Shown here one piece after another: positions 34,837 through 44,043 of a DNA stretch of 64,000 nt (positions within the stretch are counted from its first letter, which is position 1; every line of letters starts with the position of its first letter). The stretch covers positions 1,491,501-1,555,500 of the forward strand of contig NZ_CP046509.1 in the NCBI RefSeq assembly GCF_009738185.1, in the 5' to 3' direction. Source of the stretch: Erwinia sorbitola (GTDB taxonomy: Bacteria > Pseudomonadota > Gammaproteobacteria > Enterobacterales > Enterobacteriaceae). The position numbers were made by a program, and so were the translations under genes. A model generated the notes under the pieces. That model was given only the letters and a program-made list of their open reading frames with translations. It had not been told where the DNA came from and ran no database searches.

Positions 34837-36051
34837 TCACGGTGCGGGCGGCTCTGCTGATATCTCCATGGCCTGCGGCTCAGGCACCCGCAGCAGGCAG
34901 AGCAGTGAAGCGGCCATCATGACTACGGCAAACCAGAATACCGCATGAAAACTCCATACTTCTGCCACCATTCCAGCCAGCGAGCCGCCGATAATCCAAC
35001 CCATGCGGGTGGTGTTGGTAAACAGCGTGGTGGCAGCTCCTGCCTGGCCCGGCATCATATCCTGGAAGTAAATCATTCCAATCGCGGCCACTACGCCGAT
35101 AAATATCGCATTGAGCCCCTGTAACAGCAGCATGGAAAATTCACCGTCAAACAGCAGCGTTCCGCTGTAGAACAGCAGTCCGGAAAAGGCCGCCACGCGC
35201 ATCAGGCGGCGCTTACCGCAGCGCCGGGCATAATAGCCCGCCAGCAGCATCACCGGGATCTCCAGCCCGGCGGCAAGACCCATCATCAGCCCGGCCAGTT
35301 TCTCCGGCAGATGCAGCTCATTCACCACATACAGCGGCATGGTAATCAGATACAGGCCGTTGCTTGACCACATCAGCGTGCAGGCAATAAACAGCATCAA
35401 CGTGGCGCGACGATGGCGACGCGGTGCCTGCACCGGCTGACTCATCACCACGGTAGTTTTGCGCATTGAGGGCAGCAGGTAACGCACGATCACGGCGCAG
35501 AGCACAAATGCCACGGCGGCGGTCAGATACATGGTGCGGAAACCGTAGCCGAGCGCAAGAGCGAAGGCCAGCGGCGGGCCAATCATCCAGGCCAGCGAGA
35601 TCTGGGCGCGCATCACCGAGCTGAACATCACATTTTCCCGCCCGGTTTTATCAGAGTGCTCACGCGCCAGTGCAAACATCTGCGAAGTGGCGCTGGTGCC
35701 GAAGCTGGAGAGCAGCACGCCAACAAACAGTAAAATAAAATAGTTACGGTTCCAGGCGAACAGCAGTGAAGCCAGCGCTCCCAGCAGGCAGCAGTAGAGG
35801 ATGAGGGTTTTTCGATCGCCCTTACGGTCGGAGTAGCGCGCCAGAAGCTGGCTGACAACGATGCCAATTACCGCACTGAGGGTGAAGAACAGTCCTACCA
35901 TAAACGGCCGTACATGGACTTCCGTACTCAGAAACAGGCTGAGAGTCGGGGTTTGCAGTGCACCGGCCAGACCGGAAATAAAAGCCACAATCAGAAATGC
36001 CAGTGATTTGCTGTCTGGCAGGGTGCGCGCGGGGGCAGCAGGAAGCGACAT
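34837..36051 (-). CDS. setB: Sugar efflux transporter SetB
   Basis: 404 residues (E. coli SetB 393), twelve membrane segments, MFS sugar-efflux family. Conserved pieces include FISGLAGALQTPTLSLFLS, GIVVSQLLARYSDRKGDRK (MFS motif A) and GWIIGGSLAGMVAEVW. It exports glucose and lactose-like sugars in E. coli. It diverges from fruBKA, as in E. coli. It converges with yeiW, the two stops being one base apart. Confidence 0.93.
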   Translation of the reverse strand: MSLPAAPARTLPDSKSLAFLIVAFISGLAGALQTPTLSLFLSTEVHVRPFMVGLFFTLSAVIGIVVSQLLARYSDRKGDRKTLILYCCLLGALASLLFAWNRNYFILLFVGVLLSSFGTSATSQMFALAREHSDKTGRENVMFSSVMRAQISLAWMIGPPLAFALALGYGFRTMYLTAAVAFVLCAVIVRYLLPSMRKTTVVMSQPVQAPRRHRRATLMLFIACTLMWSSNGLYLITMPLYVVNELHLPEKLAGLMMGLAAGLEIPVMLLAGYYARRCGKRRLMRVAAFSGLLFYSGTLLFDGEFSMLLLQGLNAIFIGVVAAIGMIYFQDMMPGQAGAATTLFTNTTRMGWIIGGSLAGMVAEVWSFHAVFWFAVVMMAASLLCLLRVPEPQAMEISAEPPAP

Positions 36052-36321
36052 GAGTTCAGTAAGCCCGGTGATGAAAAACGGCGCGATTTTACGCCGTTAT
36101 GCAAAAGTCGGGAAACCTTTTTCAAACTATGGTGAATACGCTGTCATTTTAAGCACTTTTTGCACAATTCAGCAGCGGACAGGATCGTCAGCATGGCTTC
36201 AGCTTTTACACTCTGTAACGGGTGTTTTTCCTAAAATGATTGATGAAATGTGCGGGGCGTCAAAAATCTACTACGTCGTTCACGGTAAAACTTGCAACGG
36301 ATCCACTATCAGTACCAAACT

Positions 36322-36338
36322 AATTGAAACGTTTCAGC
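36322..36338. promoter_or_regulatory. Cra (FruR) operator, distal site before fruB
   Basis: AATTGAAACGTTTCAGC contains the perfect palindrome TGAAACGTTTCA, a strong match to the Cra consensus. E. coli fruB also has two Cra operators. Cra represses fruBKA until fructose-1-phosphate accumulates. Confidence 0.85.
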
Positions 36339-36389
36339 GTTGTCTCATCAGCTTGTTAGTAGAGGGATGGCGCTTTTTTTCTCAAATTA

Positions 36390-36403
36390 GCTGAAACGAT
36401 TCA
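36390..36403. promoter_or_regulatory. Cra (FruR) operator, proximal site before fruB
   Basis: GCTGAAACGATTCA fits the Cra consensus (RSTGAAWCSNTHHW) at every position. It lies 22 bases before the fruB start, where bound Cra would block transcription. Confidence 0.85.
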
Positions 36404-36424
36404 AATTCAGCAGCGAGGAGAACC

Positions 36425-37558
36425 ATGTTCCAGTTAGAACTCAATGCCATTAAGCCCGGCGCCCAGGCAGGCGACAAACAAGATGCTATCCGTCAGGTAG
36501 CCGCAGCGTTGACCGCTGCCGGAAACGTTGGCGAAGGCTATGTCAACGGTATGCTGGCGCGCGAGCAACAGACCTCCACCTACCTTGGTAATGGTATTGC
36601 CATTCCTCACGGCACCACAGATACCCGCGATCTGGTATTGAAAACCGGCGTACAGGTGTTTCAGTTCCCGCAGGGCATCGCCTGGGGTGAAGATCAGACT
36701 GCTTACGTGGTCATTGGTATTGCGGCGAAATCAGATGAACACCTGGCGCTGCTGCGTCAGCTGACACACGTGCTGAGTGATGACAGCGTAGCTGAACAGT
36801 TACGCACTACTGACTCTGCTGAAACCCTGCGCAGTATTTTAATGGGTGAAAAACTGGCAGCAGAATTCAAATTCGATACCTCGCTGATTGCTACCGACGT
36901 GGCCGCCAGCGATCTGATGACCTTACAGGCGCTGAACGCCGGACGTCTGCAACAGGCGGGCGCGGTTGATGCTTCCTTCGTCAGCTGCGTGATCGCCGGT
37001 AAGCCACTGAACCTGGGGCAGGGCATCTGGCTCAGTGACAGCCCCAACGGCAACCTTGCCAGCGCTGTCGCTATCAGCCGTGCTGCTGCACCGTTCAGCG
37101 TAAACGGAGAAACAGCCTCAATGCTGATTACCGTTGCCGTGACTGACGACCAGCCGCTGAATGTGCTGAACTACTTAAGCGATCTGCTGATTAAGCAAAA
37201 AGCAGATCGTCTGCTGAGTGCTGACGCTGCCGGAATTCTGGCACTGCTGACCAGCGAAGTCTCCGAGCAGGAAGATGTGCTGACCGAAGAGTTCACCATT
37301 CGTAACGAACATGGCCTGCACGCTCGTCCGGGCACGGCGCTGGTCAGCGTGATCAAACAGTTTAACTGTGATGTGACCGTGACCAACCTTGACGGCAGCG
37401 GTAAACCGGCCAACGGTCGCAGCCTGATGAAAGTTGTCGCCCTGGGAGTGAAGAAAGGCCACCGCCTGCGCTTTACCGCCAGCGGTGAAGATGCCCGTGC
37501 GGCGCTGGATGCTATTGGTGAAGCCATTGCAGCCGGTCTTGGCGAGGGGGCAGCATGA
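36425..37558 (+). CDS. fruB: Fructose PTS fused IIA/FPr protein
   Basis: 377 residues (E. coli FruB 376). An N-terminal EIIA domain carries His62 (AIPHGTTD), a central linker domain follows, and the C-terminal HPr-like domain carries His299 (NEHGLHARPG). It passes phosphate from enzyme I to FruA. It is the first gene of fruBKA, behind two Cra sites, with GGAG before the ATG. Confidence 0.97.
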   Translation: MFQLELNAIKPGAQAGDKQDAIRQVAAALTAAGNVGEGYVNGMLAREQQTSTYLGNGIAIPHGTTDTRDLVLKTGVQVFQFPQGIAWGEDQTAYVVIGIAAKSDEHLALLRQLTHVLSDDSVAEQLRTTDSAETLRSILMGEKLAAEFKFDTSLIATDVAASDLMTLQALNAGRLQQAGAVDASFVSCVIAGKPLNLGQGIWLSDSPNGNLASAVAISRAAAPFSVNGETASMLITVAVTDDQPLNVLNYLSDLLIKQKADRLLSADAAGILALLTSEVSEQEDVLTEEFTIRNEHGLHARPGTALVSVIKQFNCDVTVTNLDGSGKPANGRSLMKVVALGVKKGHRLRFTASGEDARAALDAIGEAIAAGLGEGAA

Positions 37559-38496
37559 GCAGACGTGTAGCCACCATTACCCTGAACCCTGCTTACGATC
37601 TGGTCGGTTACGTTCCGGAAATTGAGCGCGGCGAAGTGAACCTGGTGAAAACCACCGGGCTGCATGCAGCAGGTAAGGGCATCAATGTAGCCAAGGTGCT
37701 GAAAGATCTGGGTATTGACGTCACCGTAGGCGGTTTCCTGGGGAAAGAGAATCAGGACGGCTTCCAGCACCTGTTCAGCGAGCTGGGCATTGCTAACCGC
37801 TTCCAGGTGGTAGAAGGCCGCACCCGCATTAACGTTAAGCTGACTGAGAAAGACGGTGATGTGACCGATCTGAACTTCTCCGGCTTTGAAGTTACTGGTC
37901 AGGACTGGGATCGCTTTACCGCAGATTCACTCACCTGGCTGGGCCAGTTCGATATGGTCTGCGTCAGCGGCAGTCTGCCGTCAGGCGTCGATCCCGATGC
38001 TTTTACCGAATGGATGACGCAGCTGCGTACCCACTGCCCATGCATTATTTTTGACAGCAGCCGTGAGGCGCTGGTTGCGGGCCTGAAAGCCGCACCGTGG
38101 CTGGTTAAACCCAACCGCCGTGAGCTGGAAATCTGGGCAGGCCGCAAATTACCGACATTACAAGATGTGATTGAAGCAGCACATGCATTACGTGAGCAGG
38201 GCATCGCACACGTGGTTATCTCTCTTGGTGCCGAAGGGGCGCTGTGGGTGAATGCTTCAGGCGAATGGATTGCAAAACCACCTGCCTGTGAAGTTGTAAG
38301 CACCGTGGGTGCTGGCGATTCAATGGTTGGCGGGCTGATTTATGGCCTGCTGATGCGTGAATCCAGCGAGCACACACTGCGTCTTGCAACGGCAGTGGCG
38401 GCTATGGCCGTCAGCCAGAGCAACGTGGGCGTTACCGATCGTACCCAGTTGGCCGCAATGATGGCGCGTGTCGACCTACAACCTTTCATTAACTAA
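37555..38496 (+). CDS. fruK: 1-phosphofructokinase
   Basis: 313 residues (E. coli 312), PfkB family. It phosphorylates fructose-1-phosphate to fructose-1,6-bisphosphate. Motifs: TGLHAAGKGINVAKVLKDLG near the N-terminus and the catalytic VSTVGAGDSMVGG near the C-terminus. Its ATG overlaps the fruB stop by four bases. Confidence 0.97.
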   Translation: MSRRVATITLNPAYDLVGYVPEIERGEVNLVKTTGLHAAGKGINVAKVLKDLGIDVTVGGFLGKENQDGFQHLFSELGIANRFQVVEGRTRINVKLTEKDGDVTDLNFSGFEVTGQDWDRFTADSLTWLGQFDMVCVSGSLPSGVDPDAFTEWMTQLRTHCPCIIFDSSREALVAGLKAAPWLVKPNRRELEIWAGRKLPTLQDVIEAAHALREQGIAHVVISLGAEGALWVNASGEWIAKPPACEVVSTVGAGDSMVGGLIYGLLMRESSEHTLRLATAVAAMAVSQSNVGVTDRTQLAAMMARVDLQPFIN

Positions 38497-38512
38497 CAGC
38501 AGGAGACGCATA

Positions 38513-40207
38513 ATGAAAACGCTGCTGATAATCGATTCTTCGCTGGGGCTGGCAACGGGCCATCTGGCAAAAAACATAGCAACTGCAGCGGCAGCAAACG
38601 CCGGTGTGACTCTGACGGATAATCCGGCAGAAGCAGATCAGGTGATTGTTGCTGGCAAAAATATTCCGGCAGACAGCTCGCTGAACGGTAAAGCCATCTA
38701 TCTGGCCGACATCGAACAGCTGCTGCGCCAGCCAGCGGAAGTGCTGGCAAAGGCGCAGACGGATGCTCGTCCATACCAGGCACCGGCAGCCTCGGCGGCG
38801 GCAACGCCTGCTGCTGCGGTGAGCACCGGGCCAAAACGGGTGGTGGCAATTACTGCCTGTCCGACCGGCGTGGCACATACCTTTATGGCGGCGGAAGCCA
38901 TCGACACCGAAGCGAAAAAACGCGGCTGGTGGGTGAAGGTGGAAACCCGTGGCTCAGTGGGTGCTGGCAATGCCATTACCCCTGAAGAAGTGGCAGCAGC
39001 CGATCTGGTTATTGTGGCGGCAGATATCGAAGTGGATCTGGCGAAGTTTGCCGGTAAGCCGATGTACCGTACATCAACGGGTCTGGCGCTGAAGAAAACC
39101 GCTCAGGAGCTGGATAAAGCCGTGGCAGAAGCCCGTGTTTATCAGCCTCAGGGTGGTAACACTTCTGCACAGGAAGAGAAAAAAGAGAAAGCTGGCGCCT
39201 ATCGTCACCTGTTAACCGGCGTCTCTTATATGCTGCCGATGGTGGTGGCGGGTGGTCTGAGCATTGCTCTGTCATTTGCCTTTGGTATCACCGCGTTTAA
39301 AGAACAGGGTACGCTGGCGGCGGCATTGATGCAGATTGGTGGCAGCAGTGCATTTGCCCTGATGGTGCCGGTGCTGGCAGGCTTTATTGCCTTCTCGATT
39401 GCCGACCGTCCTGGTCTGACTCCAGGTCTGATTGGCGGTATGCTGGCTACCAGCATTAATGCCGGGTTCCTTGGCGGTATCATCGCCGGTTTCATTGCGG
39501 GTTATGCGGCGAAGTTCCTCAGCTCGAAGGTCAAACTCCCGAGCAGTATGGAAGCGCTGAAGCCGATTCTGATCATTCCTCTGGTGGCGAGCCTGATTAC
39601 CGGCCTGCTGATGATCTACGTGGTGGGCAAACCGGTTGCCGAAATCATGTCTGGCCTCACCGCCTGGCTGGCCAATATGGGTACTGCTAACGCCGTGGTG
39701 CTGGGTGCAATCCTTGGTGGCATGATGTGTACTGATATGGGCGGTCCGGTGAACAAAGTTGCCTACGCCTTTGGTGTTGGCCTGCTGAGTTCGCAGACCT
39801 ATGCACCAATGGCAGCGATTATGGCGGCCGGTATGGTGCCACCGCTGGCGATGGGCCTGGCAACGCTGGTTGCACGTAAGAAGTTCAACAAAGGTCAGCA
39901 GGAAGGGGGCAAAGCGGCGCTGGTTCTGGGTCTGTGCTTTATCTCTGAAGGGGCAATTCCTTTCGCGGCCCGTGATCCGATGCGCGTTCTGCCTTGCTGC
40001 ATCATCGGCGGTGCGGTAACAGGTGCCATGTCGATGGCGATTGGTGCGAAACTGATGGCGCCACACGGCGGCCTGTTTGTACTGCTGATCCCAGGCGCAA
40101 TCACTCCGGTAGTGGGTTACCTGGCGGCGATTATTGTCGGTACGCTGGTAGCTGGCCTCTCTTACGCGGTGCTGAAACGCCCGGAAGCAGAAGCTGTTAA
40201 AATATAA
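38513..40207 (+). CDS. fruA: Fructose PTS enzyme IIB'BC
   Basis: 564 residues (E. coli FruA 563). A degenerate IIB' domain, an alanine/proline linker and a IIB domain with the phospho-accepting Cys116 (VAITACPTGVAHTF) precede a membrane IIC domain (MLPMVVAGGLSIALSFAFGI, later GGPVNKVAYAFG). It imports fructose as fructose-1-phosphate. The start at 38513 (MKTLLIIDSS) follows AGGAGACGCATA. The frame to 38468 overlaps fruK and is not conserved. Confidence 0.97.
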   Translation: MKTLLIIDSSLGLATGHLAKNIATAAAANAGVTLTDNPAEADQVIVAGKNIPADSSLNGKAIYLADIEQLLRQPAEVLAKAQTDARPYQAPAASAAATPAAAVSTGPKRVVAITACPTGVAHTFMAAEAIDTEAKKRGWWVKVETRGSVGAGNAITPEEVAAADLVIVAADIEVDLAKFAGKPMYRTSTGLALKKTAQELDKAVAEARVYQPQGGNTSAQEEKKEKAGAYRHLLTGVSYMLPMVVAGGLSIALSFAFGITAFKEQGTLAAALMQIGGSSAFALMVPVLAGFIAFSIADRPGLTPGLIGGMLATSINAGFLGGIIAGFIAGYAAKFLSSKVKLPSSMEALKPILIIPLVASLITGLLMIYVVGKPVAEIMSGLTAWLANMGTANAVVLGAILGGMMCTDMGGPVNKVAYAFGVGLLSSQTYAPMAAIMAAGMVPPLAMGLATLVARKKFNKGQQEGGKAALVLGLCFISEGAIPFAARDPMRVLPCCIIGGAVTGAMSMAIGAKLMAPHGGLFVLLIPGAITPVVGYLAAIIVGTLVAGLSYAVLKRPEAEAVKI

Positions 40208-40214
40208 GACGTAT

Positions 40215-40277
40215 CCCCGCAGGGGCGAGGTTTCCTCGCCCGTTAACCCGGGTCAGGCGTACCTGACCCCTGCGGGT
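40215..40277. terminator. Compound palindrome between fruA and nfo
   Basis: An outer inverted repeat (CCCGCAGGGG at 40216-40225, CCCCTGCGGG at 40267-40276) encloses two hairpins: GGGCGAGGTTTCCTCGCCC (40223-40241) and GGGTCAGGCGTACCTGACCC (40251-40270). TTTTAAATTT follows on the plus strand. It lies between convergent genes and probably stops transcription from both. The inner arms belong to the dispersed GAGG-type palindrome family of this window. Confidence 0.75.
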
Positions 40278-40278
40278 T

Positions 40279-41121
40279 TTAAATTTGCTCTGACTTCAGC
40301 CACGCAATTTCATCTTTCCAGATATCCGGATTCACCGTCTCCAGAATCATCGGAATCCCGTCAAAACGCGCATCTTTCATCAGCCAGCTGAACACGGTTT
40401 TACCAATGTTGCCTTCACCCAGACTGTGGTGGCGATCGACGCGACTGTTAAACTCACTTTTGGCATCGTTCAGATGCATCCCGCGCAGATATTTAAAACC
40501 GACGATACGCTCGAAATCAGCAAAGGTCTTCACGCACTCCTCTTCCGTCCGCAGGTCATAGCCTCCGGCGAAAGCGTGGCAGGTATCAATACAGACGCCG
40601 ACGCGGGTTTTATCTTCCACGCCATCAATGATGGCCGCCAGATGCTCAAAACGGAAACCGAGATTACTGCCCTGTCCGGCGGTATTTTCGATCACCGCAG
40701 TGACTCCCTCGGTTTTATCCAGCACGATATTGATCGACTCAGCGATGCGTTTCAGGCAGTCGTCTTCAGCGATCTGATGCAGGTGACTGCCGGGGTGGAA
40801 GTTCAGCAGCGTCAGCCCCAGCTGCTGGCAGCGGGTGACTTCGTCATGAAAAGCTTCACGCGATTTTTCCAGCGCTTCAGTTACCGGGTGACCAAGATTA
40901 ATCAGGTAGCTGTCATGGGGCAGGATTTGACCTGGCGTGTAGTGATACTTTTCACAGGCCGTGCGAAAGGCTGAAATCACTTCATCAGTCAGCGGGGCTG
41001 CGCGCCACTGGCGCTGGTTTTTCGTAAAGAGCGCGAAAGCCGTTGCTTCCAGTTCGTATGCGCGTAGTACCGCCTGATCCACACCGCCAGCTGCGCTGAC
41101 GTGGGCACCGATATATTTCAT
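40279..41121 (-). CDS. nfo: Endonuclease IV
   Basis: 280 residues (E. coli Nfo 285), AP endonuclease of base-excision repair. Zinc-binding motifs of the TIM barrel are visible: LNFHPGSHLHQIAE, VIENTAGQGSNLG, CIDTCHAFAGGYD and HLNDAKSEFNSRVDRHHSLG. It cuts DNA at abasic sites and acts on some oxidised ends. It follows yeiH in the same direction across a hairpin. Confidence 0.97.
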   Translation of the reverse strand: MKYIGAHVSAAGGVDQAVLRAYELEATAFALFTKNQRQWRAAPLTDEVISAFRTACEKYHYTPGQILPHDSYLINLGHPVTEALEKSREAFHDEVTRCQQLGLTLLNFHPGSHLHQIAEDDCLKRIAESINIVLDKTEGVTAVIENTAGQGSNLGFRFEHLAAIIDGVEDKTRVGVCIDTCHAFAGGYDLRTEEECVKTFADFERIVGFKYLRGMHLNDAKSEFNSRVDRHHSLGEGNIGKTVFSWLMKDARFDGIPMILETVNPDIWKDEIAWLKSEQI

Positions 41122-41135
41122 GCCGTTCTCCTGTT

Positions 41136-41165
41136 GATGGCCTGCTTAATGGCAGGCAGGCCATC
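41136..41165. repeat. Hairpin between yeiH and nfo
   Basis: A perfect 10-base inverted repeat (GATGGCCTGC / GCAGGCCATC) with a ten-base loop. It lies just upstream of the nfo ribosome site and after yeiH. There is no T-run, so it is more likely an RNA structure separating the two genes than a strong terminator. Confidence 0.6.
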
Positions 41166-41186
41166 ATAACCGGAAAAGGATGGAAG

Positions 41187-42239
41187 TTATGCCATCAAAT
41201 GCTTCACCAGCAGGTTGATCGCACCGCCGCCGATGATCAGCCAGACAAACAACATCAGCCCCAGCAGCAGCGGTTTGAAGCCTGCTCGCTTCAGTGCGCT
41301 CACCTGGGTGGTCAGCCCAAGGGCGGCCATCGCAGTAGCCAGCAGCAGATTATCAAATTGATTAATATGAGTTATCCACGCATCCGGCAGCAGGTGCAGC
41401 GAGTTGAACAGCGTGACCCCGATAAACATCAGCGCGAACCACGGGAAAGTAATCGGGCCGCTGTGATCTGCCCCTTCGCTACGGCGTACTTTTGCTGCCA
41501 GCAGCAGCAGGAAGGGAGCCAGCATCATAATGCGCAGCAGTTTAGCGATTACCGCAGCATTTTCTGTCTCAGGGCCGATAGCGTGACCTGCTGCCACCAC
41601 CTGAGCCACTTCATGCATTGTCGAACCGGTATAAATGCCAAAGTCTGAGGCGCTCACCTGTGGCAGATAAGTTTGAACCAGCGGCCACATCAGCGGGTAG
41701 ATAAAGATTGCCAGCGTACCGAAAATCACCACGGTGGCAATTGCTACCGCGACTTTGGCGTTGTCCGCCTTGATTACCGGCTCAGTCGCCAGCACCGCCG
41801 CTGCGCCACAAATGCTGCTGCCCGCACCAATCAGCCAGCTGGTATCGCGATCCAATCCCAGTACGCGCTGGCCCAGCCAGCAGGCGCAGATAAAGGTCGT
41901 GGTCAGTGTCATCGCATCGATAATCACACCACTCAATCCTACATCGGTAAGCTGTTGCAGGGTCAGCCGGAAGCCGTAGAGTACAATCCCGGCACGCAGC
42001 AGACGCTGTTTTGCCAGCAGCACACCGCTGTCGCAGTGCGGCGACAGGCGAGAGTAAACGGTATTACCCACCAGAATACCGCCAATAATCGCCAGCGTCA
42101 GTGAACCGAGCCCCAGAGCTGTCACCTGCGGTTGATTGCCCAACCAGATAGCTGCGGAGGCGATAAGCAGCGCCAGCAGCACGCCGGCGGCATGGCGTGC
42201 AGGATGCGGGTGATGATGGGTTATTGTCAGTTCAGCCAT
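41187..42239 (-). CDS. yeiH: YeiH, putative sulfate-exporter-family membrane protein
   Basis: 350 residues (E. coli YeiH 349), UPF0324 family, about ten membrane segments. Conserved stretches are GAGSSICGAAAVLATEPVIK, FGIYTGSTMHEVAQVVAAG and AMAALGLTTQVSALK. The substrate is uncertain; family members are annotated as sulfate exporters. The LysR regulator yeiE lies on the other side of the ERIC array, in divergent orientation, and probably controls yeiH. Confidence 0.92.
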   Translation of the reverse strand: MAELTITHHHPHPARHAAGVLLALLIASAAIWLGNQPQVTALGLGSLTLAIIGGILVGNTVYSRLSPHCDSGVLLAKQRLLRAGIVLYGFRLTLQQLTDVGLSGVIIDAMTLTTTFICACWLGQRVLGLDRDTSWLIGAGSSICGAAAVLATEPVIKADNAKVAVAIATVVIFGTLAIFIYPLMWPLVQTYLPQVSASDFGIYTGSTMHEVAQVVAAGHAIGPETENAAVIAKLLRIMMLAPFLLLLAAKVRRSEGADHSGPITFPWFALMFIGVTLFNSLHLLPDAWITHINQFDNLLLATAMAALGLTTQVSALKRAGFKPLLLGLMLFVWLIIGGGAINLLVKHLMA

Positions 42240-42369
42240 GATAGTCCTCCTCGTGCAATGTCCTTATAATGTGTGGTGCTGGCTTAAAAGAGAAATTGAT
42301 TATATATTTATAATTAACCACTATAAGTGTTAAGAGGCAGCTGCCACTGCTGGCCGGAGTGATCGCTTT

Positions 42370-42966
42370 ATATCCTGAAAAATTCGGGTTGCAGGCAGGT
42401 GGCTACGCAGCGAATAACCAGGAGAGCTAACGCTCCTGCGGCCTGAAGTATGACTGTATCTATAACCCTAAATAATTCGGGTTGCAGGCAGGCGGCCACG
42501 CAGCAAATCCCCGGGAGCTTACATCAGTAAGTGGCCGGGGTGCGCGAGGAGAGCTAACGATCCTGCGGCCTGAAGTATGACTGTATCTATAACCCTGAAA
42601 AATTCGGGTTGCAGGCAGGCGGCCACGCAGCAAATCCCCGGGAGCTTACATCAGTAAGTGACCGGGGTGCGCGAGGAGAGCTAACGATCCTGCGGCCTGA
42701 AGTATGACTGTATCTATAACCCTGAAAAATTCGGGTTGCAGGCAGGCGGCCACGCAGCAAATCCCCGGGAGCTTACATCAGTAAGTGACCGGGGTGCGCG
42801 AGGAGAGCTAACGCTCCTGCGGCCTGAAGTATGACTGTATCTATAACCCTAAATAATTCGGGTTGCAGGCAGGCGGCCACGCAGCAAATCCCCGGGAGCT
42901 TACATCAGTAAGTGACCGGGGTGCGCGAGGAGAGCCAACGATCCTGCGGCCTGAAGTATGACGGGT
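42370..42966. repeat. Tandem array of five ERIC elements
   Basis: Five head-to-tail copies of an ERIC unit fill the yeiH-yeiE gap. The marker AATTCGGGTTGCAGGCAGG starts at 42381, 42474, 42601, 42728 and 42855. The spacing is 93 for the first unit and then exactly 127 three times, the canonical ERIC length. The first unit lacks about 34 bases in the centre (the AGCTTACATCAGTAAGTG region). Units 2-5 differ at only a few positions, so the array grew recently by tandem duplication. Each unit ends CTGAAGTATGAC. Confidence 0.95.
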
Positions 42967-42983
42967 TTGACTGAGGATGAGCC

Positions 42984-43850
42984 ATGCACATTACATTACG
43001 CCAGCTTGAGGTTTTTACCGAAGTCCTGAAGAGTGGCTCGACCACCCAGGCCTCACAGGTGCTGGCGCTCTCGCAGTCAGCAGTGAGTGCTGCGCTGGCT
43101 GATCTTGAAGGTCAGCTTGGTGTGCAGTTATTTGATCGTGTAGGTAAACGGTTAGTGATTAATGAGCATGGTCGCCTGCTCTACCCGCGCGCTGTGGGGC
43201 TGCTGGAGCAGGCGCTGGAAATTGAACTGCTGTTCCGTGAAGACAACGGAGCGCTACGAGTTTCTGCCAGCAGCACCATCGGTAACTACCTGCTGCCGGG
43301 AATGATCGCCTGCTATCGTCGAGATTTCCCCATGCTGCCGCTGGAACTGAGCGTCGGCAACAGTCAGGATGTGATCACCGCCGTTGCCGATTTTCGTGTT
43401 GATATCGGTCTGATTGAGGGGCCATGTCATATGAGTGAGCTGGTCACGGAGCCGTGGCTGGAGGATGAACTGGTGGTGTTTGCTGCGCCGGGAGCCGATA
43501 TTCTCAGCAGGCCGGTATCGCTACAAAGTCTGGCGGCTGCGCCGTGGATCCTGCGCGAACACGGTTCAGGCACCCGCGAGATTGTCGATTATCTGCTGCT
43601 GTCACATCTGCCGCAGTTCGATCTGGCGCTGGAGCTGGGTAATTCAGAAGCGATCAAAAATGCGGTACGTCACGGTATGGGGATCAGCTGCCTGTCGCGG
43701 CGGGTAATTGCTGAACAGCTTGAGATGGGCACACTGGTTGAGGTGGCGATCCCTCTGCCAAAACTCAAACGTACGCTATATCGTATTCACCATCGTCAGA
43801 AGCATATATCCAAGGCGTTGAGTCGTTTTCTGAGTTACTGCACCGAATAA
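42984..43850 (+). CDS. yeiE: LysR-type regulator YeiE
   Basis: 288 residues (E. coli YeiE 293). An N-terminal winged HTH (LRQLEVFTEVLKSGSTTQAS, SQSAVSAALADLEGQLGVQL) is followed by a periplasmic-binding-like effector domain. YeiE in related bacteria responds to sulfite and affects iron and lysine-import genes. It diverges from yeiH and is followed by lysP, as in E. coli. The ERIC array ends about 20 bases before its start, so its promoter must lie within or beyond the repeats. Confidence 0.94.
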   Translation: MHITLRQLEVFTEVLKSGSTTQASQVLALSQSAVSAALADLEGQLGVQLFDRVGKRLVINEHGRLLYPRAVGLLEQALEIELLFREDNGALRVSASSTIGNYLLPGMIACYRRDFPMLPLELSVGNSQDVITAVADFRVDIGLIEGPCHMSELVTEPWLEDELVVFAAPGADILSRPVSLQSLAAAPWILREHGSGTREIVDYLLLSHLPQFDLALELGNSEAIKNAVRHGMGISCLSRRVIAEQLEMGTLVEVAIPLPKLKRTLYRIHHRQKHISKALSRFLSYCTE

Positions 43851-44043
43851 TGCTGTGCAGGAGATGCCCGGCTGCCGCCACGATATGCTCTGTGTGGTTG
43901 GTTTTTAACCAGTTTTCACCCGCGCTGTGCTAATAATTCCCGGTGGATCATGAAGCTAACTTATAACGTGGTGTAATCGCTATACGACCTCAGGTAGGTT
44001 GCTATAATCGCGGCTTATTTTTTGCAAGGCGCAGCGTTTAAAC

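Noticed and set aside
35861..36394. Plus-strand frame of 177 codons upstream of fruB
   Set aside because: It starts inside setB on the other strand and runs through the Cra operators; no ribosome site and no protein-like conservation.
39272..40066. Minus-strand frame of 264 codons opposite fruA
   Set aside because: Histidine- and glutamine-rich shadow of the IIC coding sequence.
42370..42966. Regular repeats resembling a CRISPR array
   Set aside because: Units are 127 bases and identical end to end, with no unique spacers and no cas genes; they are ERIC elements.
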